From: Zobellia uliginosa
GTDB taxonomy: Bacteria > Bacteroidota > Bacteroidia > Flavobacteriales > Flavobacteriaceae
Direction: 5' to 3'
DNA length: 64,000 nucleotides
NCBI RefSeq assembly: GCF_018860745.1
Contig: NZ_JAHKPY010000006.1
Coordinates: 119,683-183,682 of the forward strand
Shown here piece by piece: positions 43,061-52,127 of the stretch. The notes beneath the pieces are model-generated. The model did no database searches. It was given only the letters and a program-made list of their open reading frames with translations, and was not told where the DNA came from. The position numbers and the translations under genes are program-made. Every line of letters begins with the position of its first letter. Position 1 is the stretch's first letter.

Positions 43061-43255
43061 GGTCTCATCTAATAATTCTCTACCTATCTAAACAAAATGG
43101 AAAGATTTCACTCCACCTATAAAATCTTAAAGATTTAGGAATATTGTTGGTGATTTTCTAATTATCCAATTTTTCGGATATCTTTATAGCGCAAAAATTA
43201 ATTACTTCCCCCGAATTTTGCATGTATAACAAGTAGAACTTAAAAACTTTATGTC

Positions 43256-43978
43256 ATGAAAAATTCGTTGAAATTGGTGCAACACTGCGCCGCTGTATCC
43301 CTATTGTTAATTTTCACAAACTGTCGTCACAAAGAAGACGATAGTATAGTCGTCATAGATAAAAAAGAGGTGGATTCAGTGATAATTCCGCTTGAACAAG
43401 CTGAAGAAATGTATAATACCTACACGGATCGCCGTGTTGAGTTGATCAAAAATTTTGAAAATTCCTTAGACAGTTTAAATAATTACGACCCTGAAAGCAA
43501 GACTGATAACCAAAAATATAAAGCTGCTATACAGCAAAAAGAAAATGGTTTTGTACCTACAAGATATATTTCCTACGATTATCAAGCCTTGAAAAAATAT
43601 ATGGCCTTTATAGAGCAGGAATCAAAAAAAGCAAACGTAAATATTTCTACCTTAAGATTTTATCTAGCCAATTATTCCGATAAAAGTACTGATGCAGAAA
43701 AGAAACGTAGAAACACAATTATGATGGTACCATCTCTTCAGAAAAACGGCAAAGAATATGCTTTTTTTACTGCTAATGATGATAAGGATAATATGAGAAG
43801 GAAAGCTTTTTTACTTACTGAGGAATTAACAGAAGACGGCACATCTTACTCAGAAGACAAAAGGGACAAAGCTTCGTTAGGCACTAACTTCACTTCTCTA
43901 ATCATGGCACCATTCGCTGCACAGAGCCAACAAAGTCTTGCAGGTAACGAAGGAGGCTTGCACCCTCCTAAAAATTAG
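43256..43978 (+). CDS. Lipoprotein of unknown function
   Basis: 240 residues. The leader ends IFTNCRHKEDD, so it is a predicted lipoprotein. The mature part is highly charged and mostly helical (EEMYNTYTDRRVELIKNFEN; ALKKYMAFIEQESKKANVN), and ends with the short tail GGLHPPKN. No recognised domain. The next two genes encode paired membrane proteins; the 45-nt gap suggests a single transcript, so it may work with them at the envelope. Confidence 0.65.
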   Translation: MKNSLKLVQHCAAVSLLLIFTNCRHKEDDSIVVIDKKEVDSVIIPLEQAEEMYNTYTDRRVELIKNFENSLDSLNNYDPESKTDNQKYKAAIQQKENGFVPTRYISYDYQALKKYMAFIEQESKKANVNISTLRFYLANYSDKSTDAEKKRRNTIMMVPSLQKNGKEYAFFTANDDKDNMRRKAFLLTEELTEDGTSYSEDKRDKASLGTNFTSLIMAPFAAQSQQSLAGNEGGLHPPKN

Positions 43979-44023
43979 AGATATATACTCCTACGAAAAT
44001 GAAATCCAAAGGAGATGGACCAT

Positions 44024-44707
44024 ATGGTAATAGATATATTTTTAGAAAATTCTTATGTACCTATTTATGGAATAACCCTTGTCGTGGCCATGATTCGTTA
44101 TCCTAAATATTTTGATACCTCATTAAAATATTTTCCAATATTAATTCTGTACACTTTTCTAAATGAGTTACTCGGTATTCTAATATTTAAAAACGAATCA
44201 TTTAGCCTGGCATTGAATAATCTTTATTCTAATTCCAATATTGTAATTTATAACATCTACATGATATGCTTTTATCTGTATTTTTTCTTTTTATTTAAAT
44301 TTCATATCATGAACAACAAATACAAAGCCTTTATAAAATACGCAAGCATATTATTTGTTATGATTTGTGTAATTAATCTTTTTTTACAAAATTGGTTTCA
44401 TAATTATTTATATTTAATTTTCTTTTCTGGCTCTACAACACTGCTAATCATAGTATTGCTTTACATCTCTGAAAATATCAATCAACCCATTAGAAATTTC
44501 TCAAACAATATTTTATTCTGGGTAGCTACAGGCCTACTACTCTATCATATTGGTTATTTACCAATTAAAACAATTCGATATTATCATGAATTGGCGGGTA
44601 TAATTGAGAAACCATACCTTAGACGCGTACACTTGTCTCTAATTCTTTTAATGTACAGCTGTTTTATTATAGGTTTTATAAAAATGAAAAGAAGGCCCAT
44701 TAAATGA
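44024..44707 (+). CDS. Polytopic membrane protein of unknown family (tandem copy 1)
   Basis: 227 residues from the ATG at 44024; an ATG at 44015 abuts the AAAGGAG stretch (44008-44014), whereas 44024 lies 9 nt beyond it. About seven hydrophobic helices. The conserved opening YGITLVVAMIRYPKYFDT, then YTFLNELLG, and a late IGYLPIKTIRYYHEL are shared with the next gene. The scaffold resembles bare multi-helix sensor modules without an output domain, but this is only an impression. Function unknown. Confidence 0.6.
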   Translation: MVIDIFLENSYVPIYGITLVVAMIRYPKYFDTSLKYFPILILYTFLNELLGILIFKNESFSLALNNLYSNSNIVIYNIYMICFYLYFFFLFKFHIMNNKYKAFIKYASILFVMICVINLFLQNWFHNYLYLIFFSGSTTLLIIVLLYISENINQPIRNFSNNILFWVATGLLLYHIGYLPIKTIRYYHELAGIIEKPYLRRVHLSLILLMYSCFIIGFIKMKRRPIK

Positions 44708-44837
44708 TAATTAAAAACTAAAATAGCTTCACTTTTAGCTTGTTAACTTCTACATTGCACCTCTCTTAGCCTATATACAGCCCACATTTATTCTTTCATC
44801 AAGATCAGGCTGAATGCAAATAACGCTATATTGCGAT

Positions 44838-45530
44838 ATGTTAAAACAGTTACTAGAAAATGTATTTATAATATTCTATGGAATAACTCTTTTAGTCTCG
44901 CTGTACAGATATCCTAAATATTTTGATACCAAATTAAAGTACCTACCTATAATATTCTTATATACTTTTCTTAATGAGATACTTGGATACCTCATTTTTA
45001 CAAACCTAAATTTCAGTTTGTTTGAAGACAGCACGTATTCTAAATATAACATAGTAATATACAACCTGTACAACATTGTATTTTACCTGTACTTTACCTA
45101 CATCTTTATGTATTACATAAAAGAAGTAAAGATCAAAAAACTGATAAAACTGGGTATGATAATTTTTTTGATAATTGCCACAATCAATCCTTATTTTCAA
45201 AGCTTTTTTCACTCAACTCAAATAGGCACATATGCCTTTGGAGCAATGGTTCTATTAGCATGTATCTACATCTACTTAAAACAAATTTTTAAAAACAACA
45301 AAAACGATTGGGGTAGAAATTTACTTTTTTGGCTCGCTTTAGGACTACTTATATTTTATATAGGCTATCTCCCGATTAAAATGTCAAGGCAATATTTAAA
45401 CATTCCTGAATCAATAGAAAAGTCCATTATTCATCCGTTACATATTAGCTTAATAATTATTTGCTATTCCTGCTTTATAACCGGATTTTTGAGAATGAAA
45501 CTGAATATGCCAGAACAAAATCAAACATAA
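44838..45530 (+). CDS. Polytopic membrane protein, paralogue of upstream gene (tandem copy 2)
   Basis: 230 residues from the ATG at 44838 (MLKQLLENVF, matching the paralogue); an earlier in-frame ATG at 44814 adds 8 residues. Shares YGITLLVSLYRYPKYFDT, YTFLNEILG, NLLFWLALGLLIFYIGYLPIKMSRQY and the C-terminal FITGFLRMK with copy 1. About seven transmembrane segments. The tandem pair is a gene duplication; the two may form a heteromer. A terminator follows, shared with rpsT on the opposite strand. Confidence 0.6.
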   Translation: MLKQLLENVFIIFYGITLLVSLYRYPKYFDTKLKYLPIIFLYTFLNEILGYLIFTNLNFSLFEDSTYSKYNIVIYNLYNIVFYLYFTYIFMYYIKEVKIKKLIKLGMIIFLIIATINPYFQSFFHSTQIGTYAFGAMVLLACIYIYLKQIFKNNKNDWGRNLLFWLALGLLIFYIGYLPIKMSRQYLNIPESIEKSIIHPLHISLIIICYSCFITGFLRMKLNMPEQNQT

Positions 45531-45543
45531 CATTATGATATAA

Positions 45544-45580
45544 AAAAGCCCCGATGTATGAATACACCAGGGCTTTCTAA
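45544..45580. terminator. Bidirectional terminator between membrane-protein gene and rpsT
   Basis: AAAGCCC and GGGCTTT pair with an inner GATGTAT/ATACACC stem; A- and T-rich flanks suit both strands. Confidence 0.75.
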
Positions 45581-45595
45581 AAAGTATTATAAATA

Positions 45596-45847
45596 TTACA
45601 ATGCAGCTACGTGCTTTGCTAATTTACTTTTTAAGTTTGCTGCTTTGTTATCATGAATGATATTGCGCTTAGCTAATCTATCGATCATACTAACCACGCT
45701 AGGCAATAAAGCTTCAGCATCTTTCTTACTTTCTTCACCACGTAACTTTTTAATAGCATTACGGGTAGTTTTATGCTGATATCTGTTACGAAGACGTACT
45801 GCTTCGTTTCTTCTGATTCTTTTTAATGCTGACTTGTGATTTGCCAT
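45596..45847 (-). CDS. rpsT: 30S ribosomal protein S20
   Basis: 83 residues, normal length: MANHKSALKRIRRNEAVRLRNRYQHK followed by the helical C-terminal part. It binds 16S rRNA in the small subunit. It lies 50 nt downstream of the tRNA-Glu pair on the same strand and may share their transcript. Confidence 0.97.
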   Translation of the reverse strand: MANHKSALKRIRRNEAVRLRNRYQHKTTRNAIKKLRGEESKKDAEALLPSVVSMIDRLAKRNIIHDNKAANLKSKLAKHVAAL

Positions 45848-45897
45848 CTTCTTCTAACTTATTATAATATTTTAAAAAATTCCTTTCGAACCTTTAG

Positions 45898-45969
45898 TAG
45901 TCCGTAGGGGAATCGAACCCCTGTTACCAGGATGAAAACCTGGCGTCCTAACCCCTAGACGAACGGACC
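45898..45969 (-). tRNA. tRNA-Glu(TTC), copy 1
   Basis: 72 nt. On the - strand the acceptor arm GGTCCGT pairs with ACGGACT, anticodon loop TTTTCAT gives anticodon TTC, and the T arm is CAGGGGTTCGATTCCCCT. Discriminator A; CCA is not encoded. Identical to the copy at 46008-46079 throughout the mature tRNA. Confidence 0.95.
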
Positions 45970-46007
45970 ATTAAATCAATTTCGGATCAAAAATCCAGTT
46001 ACTCTAG

Positions 46008-46079
46008 TAGTCCGTAGGGGAATCGAACCCCTGTTACCAGGATGAAAACCTGGCGTCCTAACCCCTAGACGAACGGACC
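46008..46079 (-). tRNA. tRNA-Glu(TTC), copy 2
   Basis: 72 nt, identical to copy 1 and separated from it by 38 nt. Same anticodon TTC and no encoded CCA. It is the first of the pair on the - strand, just downstream of the promoter at 46102-46131. Confidence 0.95.
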
Positions 46080-46101
46080 ATACTTTGCGCAATTGCGGAT
46101 G

Positions 46102-46131
46102 CAAAAATACAATTATTTTTTACTAACACAA
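46102..46131 (-). promoter_or_regulatory. Bacteroidetes-type promoter for the tRNA-Glu pair
   Basis: On the - strand: TTG (46131-46129), 19-nt spacer, TATTTTTG (46109-46102), a full match to TTG-N17-23-TAnnTTTG, ending 22 nt before the tRNA 5' end. Confidence 0.7.
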
Positions 46132-46148
46132 TAGCTAGCATAAATTTT

Positions 46149-47627
46149 TTAATAAGCTTTTGCAAAAAGTACTCTTTTTGATGATGATTTTCCGGTCACC
46201 ATACACTTACCCTCAATGTTTTCGGTAGCTAACGGGATACACCTAATAGTTGCCTTTGTCTCATCTTTTATTTTTTCTTCGGTTTCATTGGTACCATCCC
46301 AATGCGCAGAGATGAATCCGCCTTTTTTCTCTAAAACCTTTTTGAACTCCCCGTATGTATCAACTTCGGTAATATTGTCTTCTCTAAAATCGTATGCTTT
46401 CTTGTAAATGTTCTTTTGAATATCGTCTAAAAGAAATTCAATTTTGGAAATTACATCTCCCGTTGGTATAGTTTCCTTTTCAAAAGTATCTCTTCGTGCC
46501 ACTTCATATGTACCATTTTCCAAATCTCGTTTACCAATAGCCAAACGAACAGGAACACCTTTCAATTCATATTCATTGAACTTAAACCCTGGTTTATGCG
46601 TGTCCCTATTATCAAACTTTACAGAGATACCTTTAGCTTGTAATTCTTTCACTAACGGCCTTACCTTATCGGAAATAGCGTCTAACTGCTCCTCTCCTTT
46701 GTATATAGGAACGATTACCACTTGAATTGGTGCTAATTTTGGAGGTAACACCAATCCATTGTCATCACTATGGGTCATTATCAGTGCTCCCATAAGACGT
46801 GTGGAGACTCCCCAAGAAGTAGCCCAAACATGCTCCTGTTTGCCTTCTTTGTTTGCAAATTTCACATCAAATGCTTTTGCAAAATTCTGACCTAAAAAAT
46901 GTGATGTACCTGCCTGTAACGCTTTTCCATCTTGCATTAAAGCCTCAATACAATAGGTTTCCAATGCTCCGGCAAAACGCTCACTTTCTGTCTTAACACC
47001 TTGTATAACCGGCATAGCCATATGCTCTTCCGCAAATGCAGCATAAACTCCGTTCATTTTTTCCGCCTCTTCTATCGCTTCCGCTTCCGTAGCATGAGCG
47101 GTATGCCCTTCTTGCCATAAAAACTCAGCGGTTCTAAGAAAAAGGCGAGTACGCATTTCCCAACGAACTACATTTGCCCATTGGTTGATCAATAGAGGTA
47201 AATCCCGGTATGATTGTATCCATCCTTTGTATGTATTCCATATAATGGCCTCGCTAGTTGGGCGTACCACCAATTCCTCTTCTAACTTAGCATTAGGATC
47301 AACTCGCAATTTCCCTGGTTTATCCGGGTCATTTTGAAGTCGATAATGTGTAACTACAGCGCACTCTTTTGCAAAACCTTCTGCATTTTTTTCTTCGGCT
47401 TCGAATAAGCTTTTGGGTACGAATAACGGGAAGTAAGCATTTTGATGGCCTGTCTCCTTAAACATTCTATCTAGCTCTGCTTGCATTTTTTCCCAAATAG
47501 CAAAACCGTAAGGTTTAATAACCATACAACCTCTTACCGCTGAATTTTCAGCCAAGTCTGCTTTTACCACGAGTTCGTTATACCATTTGGAATAATCCTC
47601 GCTGCGCTTTGTCAAATTCTTACCCAT
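46149..47627 (-). CDS. proS: Prolyl-tRNA synthetase (archaeal/eukaryote-like class)
   Basis: 492 residues, without the long editing insertion of the bacterial type. Class II motifs: [19 protein letters not shown] start, [53 protein letters not shown], and a C-terminal anticodon-binding domain ([16 protein letters not shown]) plus the zinc-domain-like tail. It attaches proline to tRNA-Pro. The short form is usual in Bacteroidetes. Divergent from the lipoprotein gene at 47723. Confidence 0.96.
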   Translation of the reverse strand: MGKNLTKRSEDYSKWYNELVVKADLAENSAVRGCMVIKPYGFAIWEKMQAELDRMFKETGHQNAYFPLFVPKSLFEAEEKNAEGFAKECAVVTHYRLQNDPDKPGKLRVDPNAKLEEELVVRPTSEAIIWNTYKGWIQSYRDLPLLINQWANVVRWEMRTRLFLRTAEFLWQEGHTAHATEAEAIEEAEKMNGVYAAFAEEHMAMPVIQGVKTESERFAGALETYCIEALMQDGKALQAGTSHFLGQNFAKAFDVKFANKEGKQEHVWATSWGVSTRLMGALIMTHSDDNGLVLPPKLAPIQVVIVPIYKGEEQLDAISDKVRPLVKELQAKGISVKFDNRDTHKPGFKFNEYELKGVPVRLAIGKRDLENGTYEVARRDTFEKETIPTGDVISKIEFLLDDIQKNIYKKAYDFREDNITEVDTYGEFKKVLEKKGGFISAHWDGTNETEEKIKDETKATIRCIPLATENIEGKCMVTGKSSSKRVLFAKAY

Positions 47628-47722
47628 TATATTTAGTTTGGCACAAAACTTGTGCTTATGTTAGCAAAATAATTGGGTAAAACTACTTATTTTTACTATG
47701 TTCAACAATAAAAATTGCACCC

Positions 47723-48979
47723 ATGATACATTTACCATCCCACAGTAAAATTCGTCTCATTGCACTTTGCACCCTAACAGGCATTATTGCAGTGTCTTGC
47801 GGCTCATATCAATCGGCCTCATATTATGATAACGACGGAATTTATTCCAACGACAATCAGGTTAGCGTGGAACGTCAAGAAAGACCTCAGCAAGCAAGGC
47901 AAAAAGCTCAGGCTACAGACGAACCATATTCCGATTATTTTGGACAGCAAGCCGGACAATACGACCAAATGCTTGACGGTGAAATTTTTACTGATATAGA
48001 TTCATATTCTAGCGAATCTGCTCAGGATAGTATTTCTGACAGTCAATTGACGGATTATTATAATAATGATAATGATTATGCCGGTTATGCAGGATGGGGT
48101 GATAATGCAACCAGCGTAAACATAAATGTTTATGATAAAGGATGGAACGGTTTCGGTGGTTTTGCATGGGCCTCGCCATGGCTTTATAATTCTTATGGCT
48201 GGGGCGGATACGGATACGGCGGATACTACAACCAATGGAGATACAGATACAGTCCTTGGGGCTGGGGTGGCGGATATGGTTACGGATTCGGTGGGTTTTA
48301 CGGCGGCTTTGGCTGGGGCGGATACGGAACATGGTGCCCTCCTTACGGTTATTATAATGGGTTTAATAATTATTCCTACAGAAACCGCAGCTATGCATAC
48401 AATCGTGGTAGAAGAGGTTACCAAACCAATACAAATGCTATTTCAGGAAGAAATTCTAGATATGTATCAAGAAGTGCTAACGTAAATAGAACTAGCAGAT
48501 CTACACCAAGATACTCGGCTAACAGATCTAATGCCAACAGAAATTCAACAACATCGCGTAGCTCAAGAAACTATAGCACCAATCGTTCTGCAGCATCTAG
48601 AAGAACTGTAGGTGTTGACCGCAACAGTTCGTACAGAACAAGCAGGAGTACAAGGGCTACACCAAAATATAATGGTTCTTCGCGAACTAGCACCTCTAGA
48701 AGAAGTAGTTCTACTCCCCGTTCTTCCACGTATAGAAGTTCTGGTACAAGAACTAGTGGAAGCGGAACATATAGAAGTTCAACACCTAGGACTAGTACAT
48801 ACAGATCTTCTGGATCAAGTAGAAGCAGTTCTAGTGGTAGTACTTACAGAAGCTCGGGCAGATCTTCAAGTAGTTCTGGTACTTACAGGAGTTCTGGAAG
48901 CTCTAGTAGATCTTCGTCAGGATCTAGTTCTAGATCATCCGGCTCTAGCTCACGATCTTCATCAAGCCGTAGAAACTAA
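47723..48979 (+). CDS. Gly/Tyr-rich, Ser/Arg-rich low-complexity lipoprotein
   Basis: 418 residues. The leader ends IIAVSCGSYQSA, indicating a lipoprotein. Residues ~20-115 are acidic and polar, ~130-235 are Gly/Trp/Tyr-rich (YGWGGYGYGGYYNQWRYRY), and from ~235 to the end it is a Ser/Arg/Thr-rich repeat region (SSRSSSSGSTYRSSGRSS). The composition suggests an unstructured or adhesive surface protein. In flavobacteria a gene of this kind commonly lies between proS and a FadL-like porin. No function is known to me. Confidence 0.75.
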   Translation: MIHLPSHSKIRLIALCTLTGIIAVSCGSYQSASYYDNDGIYSNDNQVSVERQERPQQARQKAQATDEPYSDYFGQQAGQYDQMLDGEIFTDIDSYSSESAQDSISDSQLTDYYNNDNDYAGYAGWGDNATSVNINVYDKGWNGFGGFAWASPWLYNSYGWGGYGYGGYYNQWRYRYSPWGWGGGYGYGFGGFYGGFGWGGYGTWCPPYGYYNGFNNYSYRNRSYAYNRGRRGYQTNTNAISGRNSRYVSRSANVNRTSRSTPRYSANRSNANRNSTTSRSSRNYSTNRSAASRRTVGVDRNSSYRTSRSTRATPKYNGSSRTSTSRRSSSTPRSSTYRSSGTRTSGSGTYRSSTPRTSTYRSSGSSRSSSSGSTYRSSGRSSSSSGTYRSSGSSSRSSSGSSSRSSGSSSRSSSSRRN

Positions 48980-49020
48980 GTTCATTAATTAAAAGTAACT
49001 TACTTTAAAAATTACTAGGA

Positions 49021-50532
49021 ATGAGAAACTATCTAACATTCATAGGGCTGTTTGCTTGCGTTATTGCAAGTGCTCAGAATATAAATGACGTATTACGCTA
49101 CGGCACGGAGAATTTACAAGGTTCTGCGCGTTTTCAGGCCATGGGCGGTGCTTTTGGTTCTTTAGGTGGTGATTTGTCCGCTTTGAACATCAATCCTGCC
49201 GGTAGTGCTGTTTTCAATAATGGAATATTCTCTATATCGGGAACCAATTATAACAGAAATACAGATTCTAATTATAACGGTGCTTTAAGCAATTCCACCA
49301 ATAACAATTTTAATATTAATCAGGTGGGAGGTGCATTTGTTTTCAAATCTACCAATCCCGATAGTAAATGGAGAAAATTATCTTTAGCCGTAAATTATGA
49401 TGTAGTTCAAAGTTTTGACGATCGCCTTATTACCTCTGGATCAAGTAATGAAGGTATTGACAATTACTTCCTTGATTATGCCGATGGCATAGCACTGCAA
49501 CCACTGAAACTACAAGGAAACGAAACCATTGGCGAGGCATATTTAGATATAGGAGCCACAAATGGATTAGGTTTCTCCGGTCAGCAGGCTTTCTTGGGAT
49601 TTCAGGCAGGAATTATAGACCCAACTGTAGACGAAGATGATAACACCAGCTATTTCTCAAATGCCAACTACCAAAGCGTTAATCAGGATTTTAGACAAAA
49701 TGTATCAGGATACAATAGCAAATTTACCGTAAACGGTGCTACACAATATGGCGATAACTTTTACTTTGGAGCTTCTTTAAACTTTCACACAATACAGTAT
49801 GAGAGATTAAATAGGTACGATGAATCCTATTCCAATGAGGGAGAATCGAGGTTTGTAGCTTTTGATAACCTTTTAGAAACTGAAGGAACAGGATTTTCCA
49901 TGAGCATTGGTGCTATTGCTAAGGTTAATGATGTTATTAGGTTAGGAGCAAGCTACCAGTCACCAACATGGTACCGCTTGACAGACAATTTTTCTCAAGC
50001 GATAGATTCAGATTATCCTAACAAAGAAAGTTCTTTTAGTTTTTTCGACCTTAATTACATAAATATCTTTGACTACCAGATTAAAACACCCGGAAAAGTT
50101 ACAGGAAGTATTTCTGCAGTTTTTGGCAAAAGCGGACTTGTAAGTCTTGATTACGGTTACCAAGATATGTCCAACGCAGAATTAAGACCCACGAGTGACT
50201 CTGGCTTTGCTGATGAAAATCAATTTATATCTGAAAGTTTAGGTGGTGTTTCTACAATTAGAGTTGGCGGTGAATACCGTATTAAAAGAGTAAGCCTAAG
50301 AGCTGGATATCGTTACGAGCAAAGCCCGTATGAAAGTGGTAATATCGTTGGAGACCTTAATGGAATATCAGGTGGGATAGGCTATAATTTTAATAGAAGC
50401 CGATTAGATTTAGCTGTAAACCGCACAGAACAAGATGTACTGCAGTATTTTTTTGATACAGGAATTAACACACCTGCCCTACTAAACAACGTTAACACTA
50501 ATATTACTATCGGTTATACATTAAATTTCTAA
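49021..50532 (+). CDS. OmpP1/FadL-like outer-membrane transport protein
   Basis: 503 residues with a signal peptide ending ASAQN. The N-terminus LRYGTENLQGSARFQAMGGAFGSLGGDLSALNINPAG is the FadL-family signature (NPAG hatch region) and the C-terminus TNITIGYTLNF ends in Phe. Family members take up hydrophobic compounds such as long-chain fatty acids; in Bacteroidetes the substrate is usually unknown. It follows the Ser/Arg-rich gene by 41 nt and is ended by a hairpin. Confidence 0.88.
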   Translation: MRNYLTFIGLFACVIASAQNINDVLRYGTENLQGSARFQAMGGAFGSLGGDLSALNINPAGSAVFNNGIFSISGTNYNRNTDSNYNGALSNSTNNNFNINQVGGAFVFKSTNPDSKWRKLSLAVNYDVVQSFDDRLITSGSSNEGIDNYFLDYADGIALQPLKLQGNETIGEAYLDIGATNGLGFSGQQAFLGFQAGIIDPTVDEDDNTSYFSNANYQSVNQDFRQNVSGYNSKFTVNGATQYGDNFYFGASLNFHTIQYERLNRYDESYSNEGESRFVAFDNLLETEGTGFSMSIGAIAKVNDVIRLGASYQSPTWYRLTDNFSQAIDSDYPNKESSFSFFDLNYINIFDYQIKTPGKVTGSISAVFGKSGLVSLDYGYQDMSNAELRPTSDSGFADENQFISESLGGVSTIRVGGEYRIKRVSLRAGYRYEQSPYESGNIVGDLNGISGGIGYNFNRSRLDLAVNRTEQDVLQYFFDTGINTPALLNNVNTNITIGYTLNF

Positions 50533-50560
50533 AGGTAACATAAAGACTTTAAGCTATTTT

Positions 50561-50586
50561 AAAAGTTCGGCCTATGCCGGACTTTT
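50561..50586. terminator. Bidirectional hairpin between the porin and T9SS type-B genes
   Basis: AAAAGTTCGGC (50561-50571) pairs with GCCGGACTTTT (50576-50586). It overlaps the stop of the leftward gene by 2 nt. Confidence 0.75.
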
Positions 50587-52009
50587 ATCTTTTTAGAGCA
50601 AAATACGCCTTGGTTAATTTAGCTACTTCAATATTGTTTTCTTGTTCGCTATATTCAAGTCTAAACCAATATGTAGAAGAAGGTAATTGGTTTCCATTTA
50701 AGGTTCCGTCCCAATCCACATCAGTACTTAATTGTGCTAAGAGCTTACCGTAGCGATCAAAAACAAATACCATTGGATCAGTTAAAGTTTCAATTCCCTT
50801 AATATTCCACGTATCATTTGCCCCATCATTATTTGGAGTGAAAAACTTTGGGTACCCCACTACTAAAAACTCTATAGGCTCTGTTGTTCCGCAACCATTT
50901 TTATCATTGATTATTACGGTATTTATACCCGGAGGCACATCATTGAAAATAGCATCATCCTGAAACTCACCTTCATTAATAGCGTATTCATAATCTCCAT
51001 CACCTTCAGCAAATATTTCTATATTGTTCATATCCGGATCTAAAGACAAATTAGAATTCAGTGTTTCAACACGGTCTAGAACAGGTGTTCCATAATAGGT
51101 TATGAGAATATCGTCTAAAATATGAATCCCCTCATCTGTAGTAATATCAACATGGTATCTTCCTGAGTCTGGACTTGTAACCGTAATTTGAGTAGCTGAT
51201 GGACCTGAACCTAACGGCCCGTCTATAGTTCCGTCGTCATCATAATCAACAGACCAAGCGATATTAGAAATATCCGGTCCTGCCGGGGAATTCAATGCAC
51301 TCAAAGTGATATCCGGGTCACCTTCACATGCCGTTATATCCAAACCTAAGAACTCATCCCGTAACGTACAATCAAGAGCAGTATTTTGATCAGCTTCTAC
51401 AGAGCTACCCGTGAATGTAAGCATGAAAGGCTCCCGTTCATCATCAAAATTAGTATTGAAATTATTAATCAAAATGTAGTAAACCTCTCCCGGCAGTACA
51501 TCTAAATACTCATCATAGGTATTTAAATTCTGAGTTACAGAAGGTGATCCAGCCTGACCATTTTCCGGGTTTACCCCTAGCCCGGTGAATCTGGTATTAT
51601 TTACCTCATAGTTACAACGTATAGGTTGAACAGCACCAGTACCAATACCAACACAATCAACATCAGGGCCATAAACGGCAAAATCCCATTCGGCTGTTGG
51701 GGTTCCCGAACCGGTAACCGGTAAAGCCTCCAGATCAAATCCTACTTGGCCTTCTGTACCTGCCCTGAACACAAACCAAGATGTATTGTTTTCAACATTA
51801 GCATTACTTACACTTCCTTTTTCAAGGCAGCCAGTTTCAGAAATAACTTCAGGGTCAAAGTCATCTATGACTCCACGTCCATCAGCATACCCCATTATAG
51901 GAGCATCCGCACATACAGGAATAGCCGAACGACAATCACCGGAGTTTTGTGCTTGAATTTCTGTGGAAACGAAAAAAAACACACAGATAACAGATAGTAA
52001 AAAGCGCAT
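50585..52009 (-). CDS. Secreted T9SS type-B (gliding-motility CTD) protein
   Basis: 474 residues with a signal peptide ending EIQAQN. The N-terminal module (DCRSAIPVCADAPIMGYADG ... WFVFRAGTEGQVGFDLEA ... WDFAVYGPD) is a cysteine-containing beta module shared with the neighbour. The C-terminus is the type-B sorting domain: FFTPNNDGANDTWNIKGI, VFVFDRYGKLLAQL, WDGTLNGNQLPSSTYWFRL and AYFALKR. Exported by the type IX system and surface-attached. Role may be adhesion; no enzyme motif seen. Confidence 0.85.
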   Translation of the reverse strand: MRFLLSVICVFFFVSTEIQAQNSGDCRSAIPVCADAPIMGYADGRGVIDDFDPEVISETGCLEKGSVSNANVENNTSWFVFRAGTEGQVGFDLEALPVTGSGTPTAEWDFAVYGPDVDCVGIGTGAVQPIRCNYEVNNTRFTGLGVNPENGQAGSPSVTQNLNTYDEYLDVLPGEVYYILINNFNTNFDDEREPFMLTFTGSSVEADQNTALDCTLRDEFLGLDITACEGDPDITLSALNSPAGPDISNIAWSVDYDDDGTIDGPLGSGPSATQITVTSPDSGRYHVDITTDEGIHILDDILITYYGTPVLDRVETLNSNLSLDPDMNNIEIFAEGDGDYEYAINEGEFQDDAIFNDVPPGINTVIINDKNGCGTTEPIEFLVVGYPKFFTPNNDGANDTWNIKGIETLTDPMVFVFDRYGKLLAQLSTDVDWDGTLNGNQLPSSTYWFRLEYSEQENNIEVAKLTKAYFALKR

Positions 52010-52127
52010 AAGTTTGGGACTAAATAGATACTATTTAATAACTCAAAGACAGTGATTTTAGTATGTTAAGCTGAAATATCCGGGTGTTTATCGATAAAAT
52101 ACCCACTAGAAATGCCATTTCTGAAAG

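Noticed and set aside
45898..46079. tRNA-Glu repeats considered as an attachment site of an integrated element
   Set aside because: No integrase or foreign genes lie nearby, and both copies are complete tRNAs rather than a tRNA and a 3' fragment.
48480..48979. Short repeated nucleotide units considered as a CRISPR or tandem-repeat array
   Set aside because: Units are irregular, have no constant repeat-spacer pattern, and are explained by the Ser/Arg-rich coding sequence.
48002..48992. Several overlapping frames on both strands within the Gly/Ser-rich lipoprotein gene
   Set aside because: They are created by low-complexity codon repeats and have biased, meaningless composition; the lipoprotein frame has a leader and conserved neighbours.
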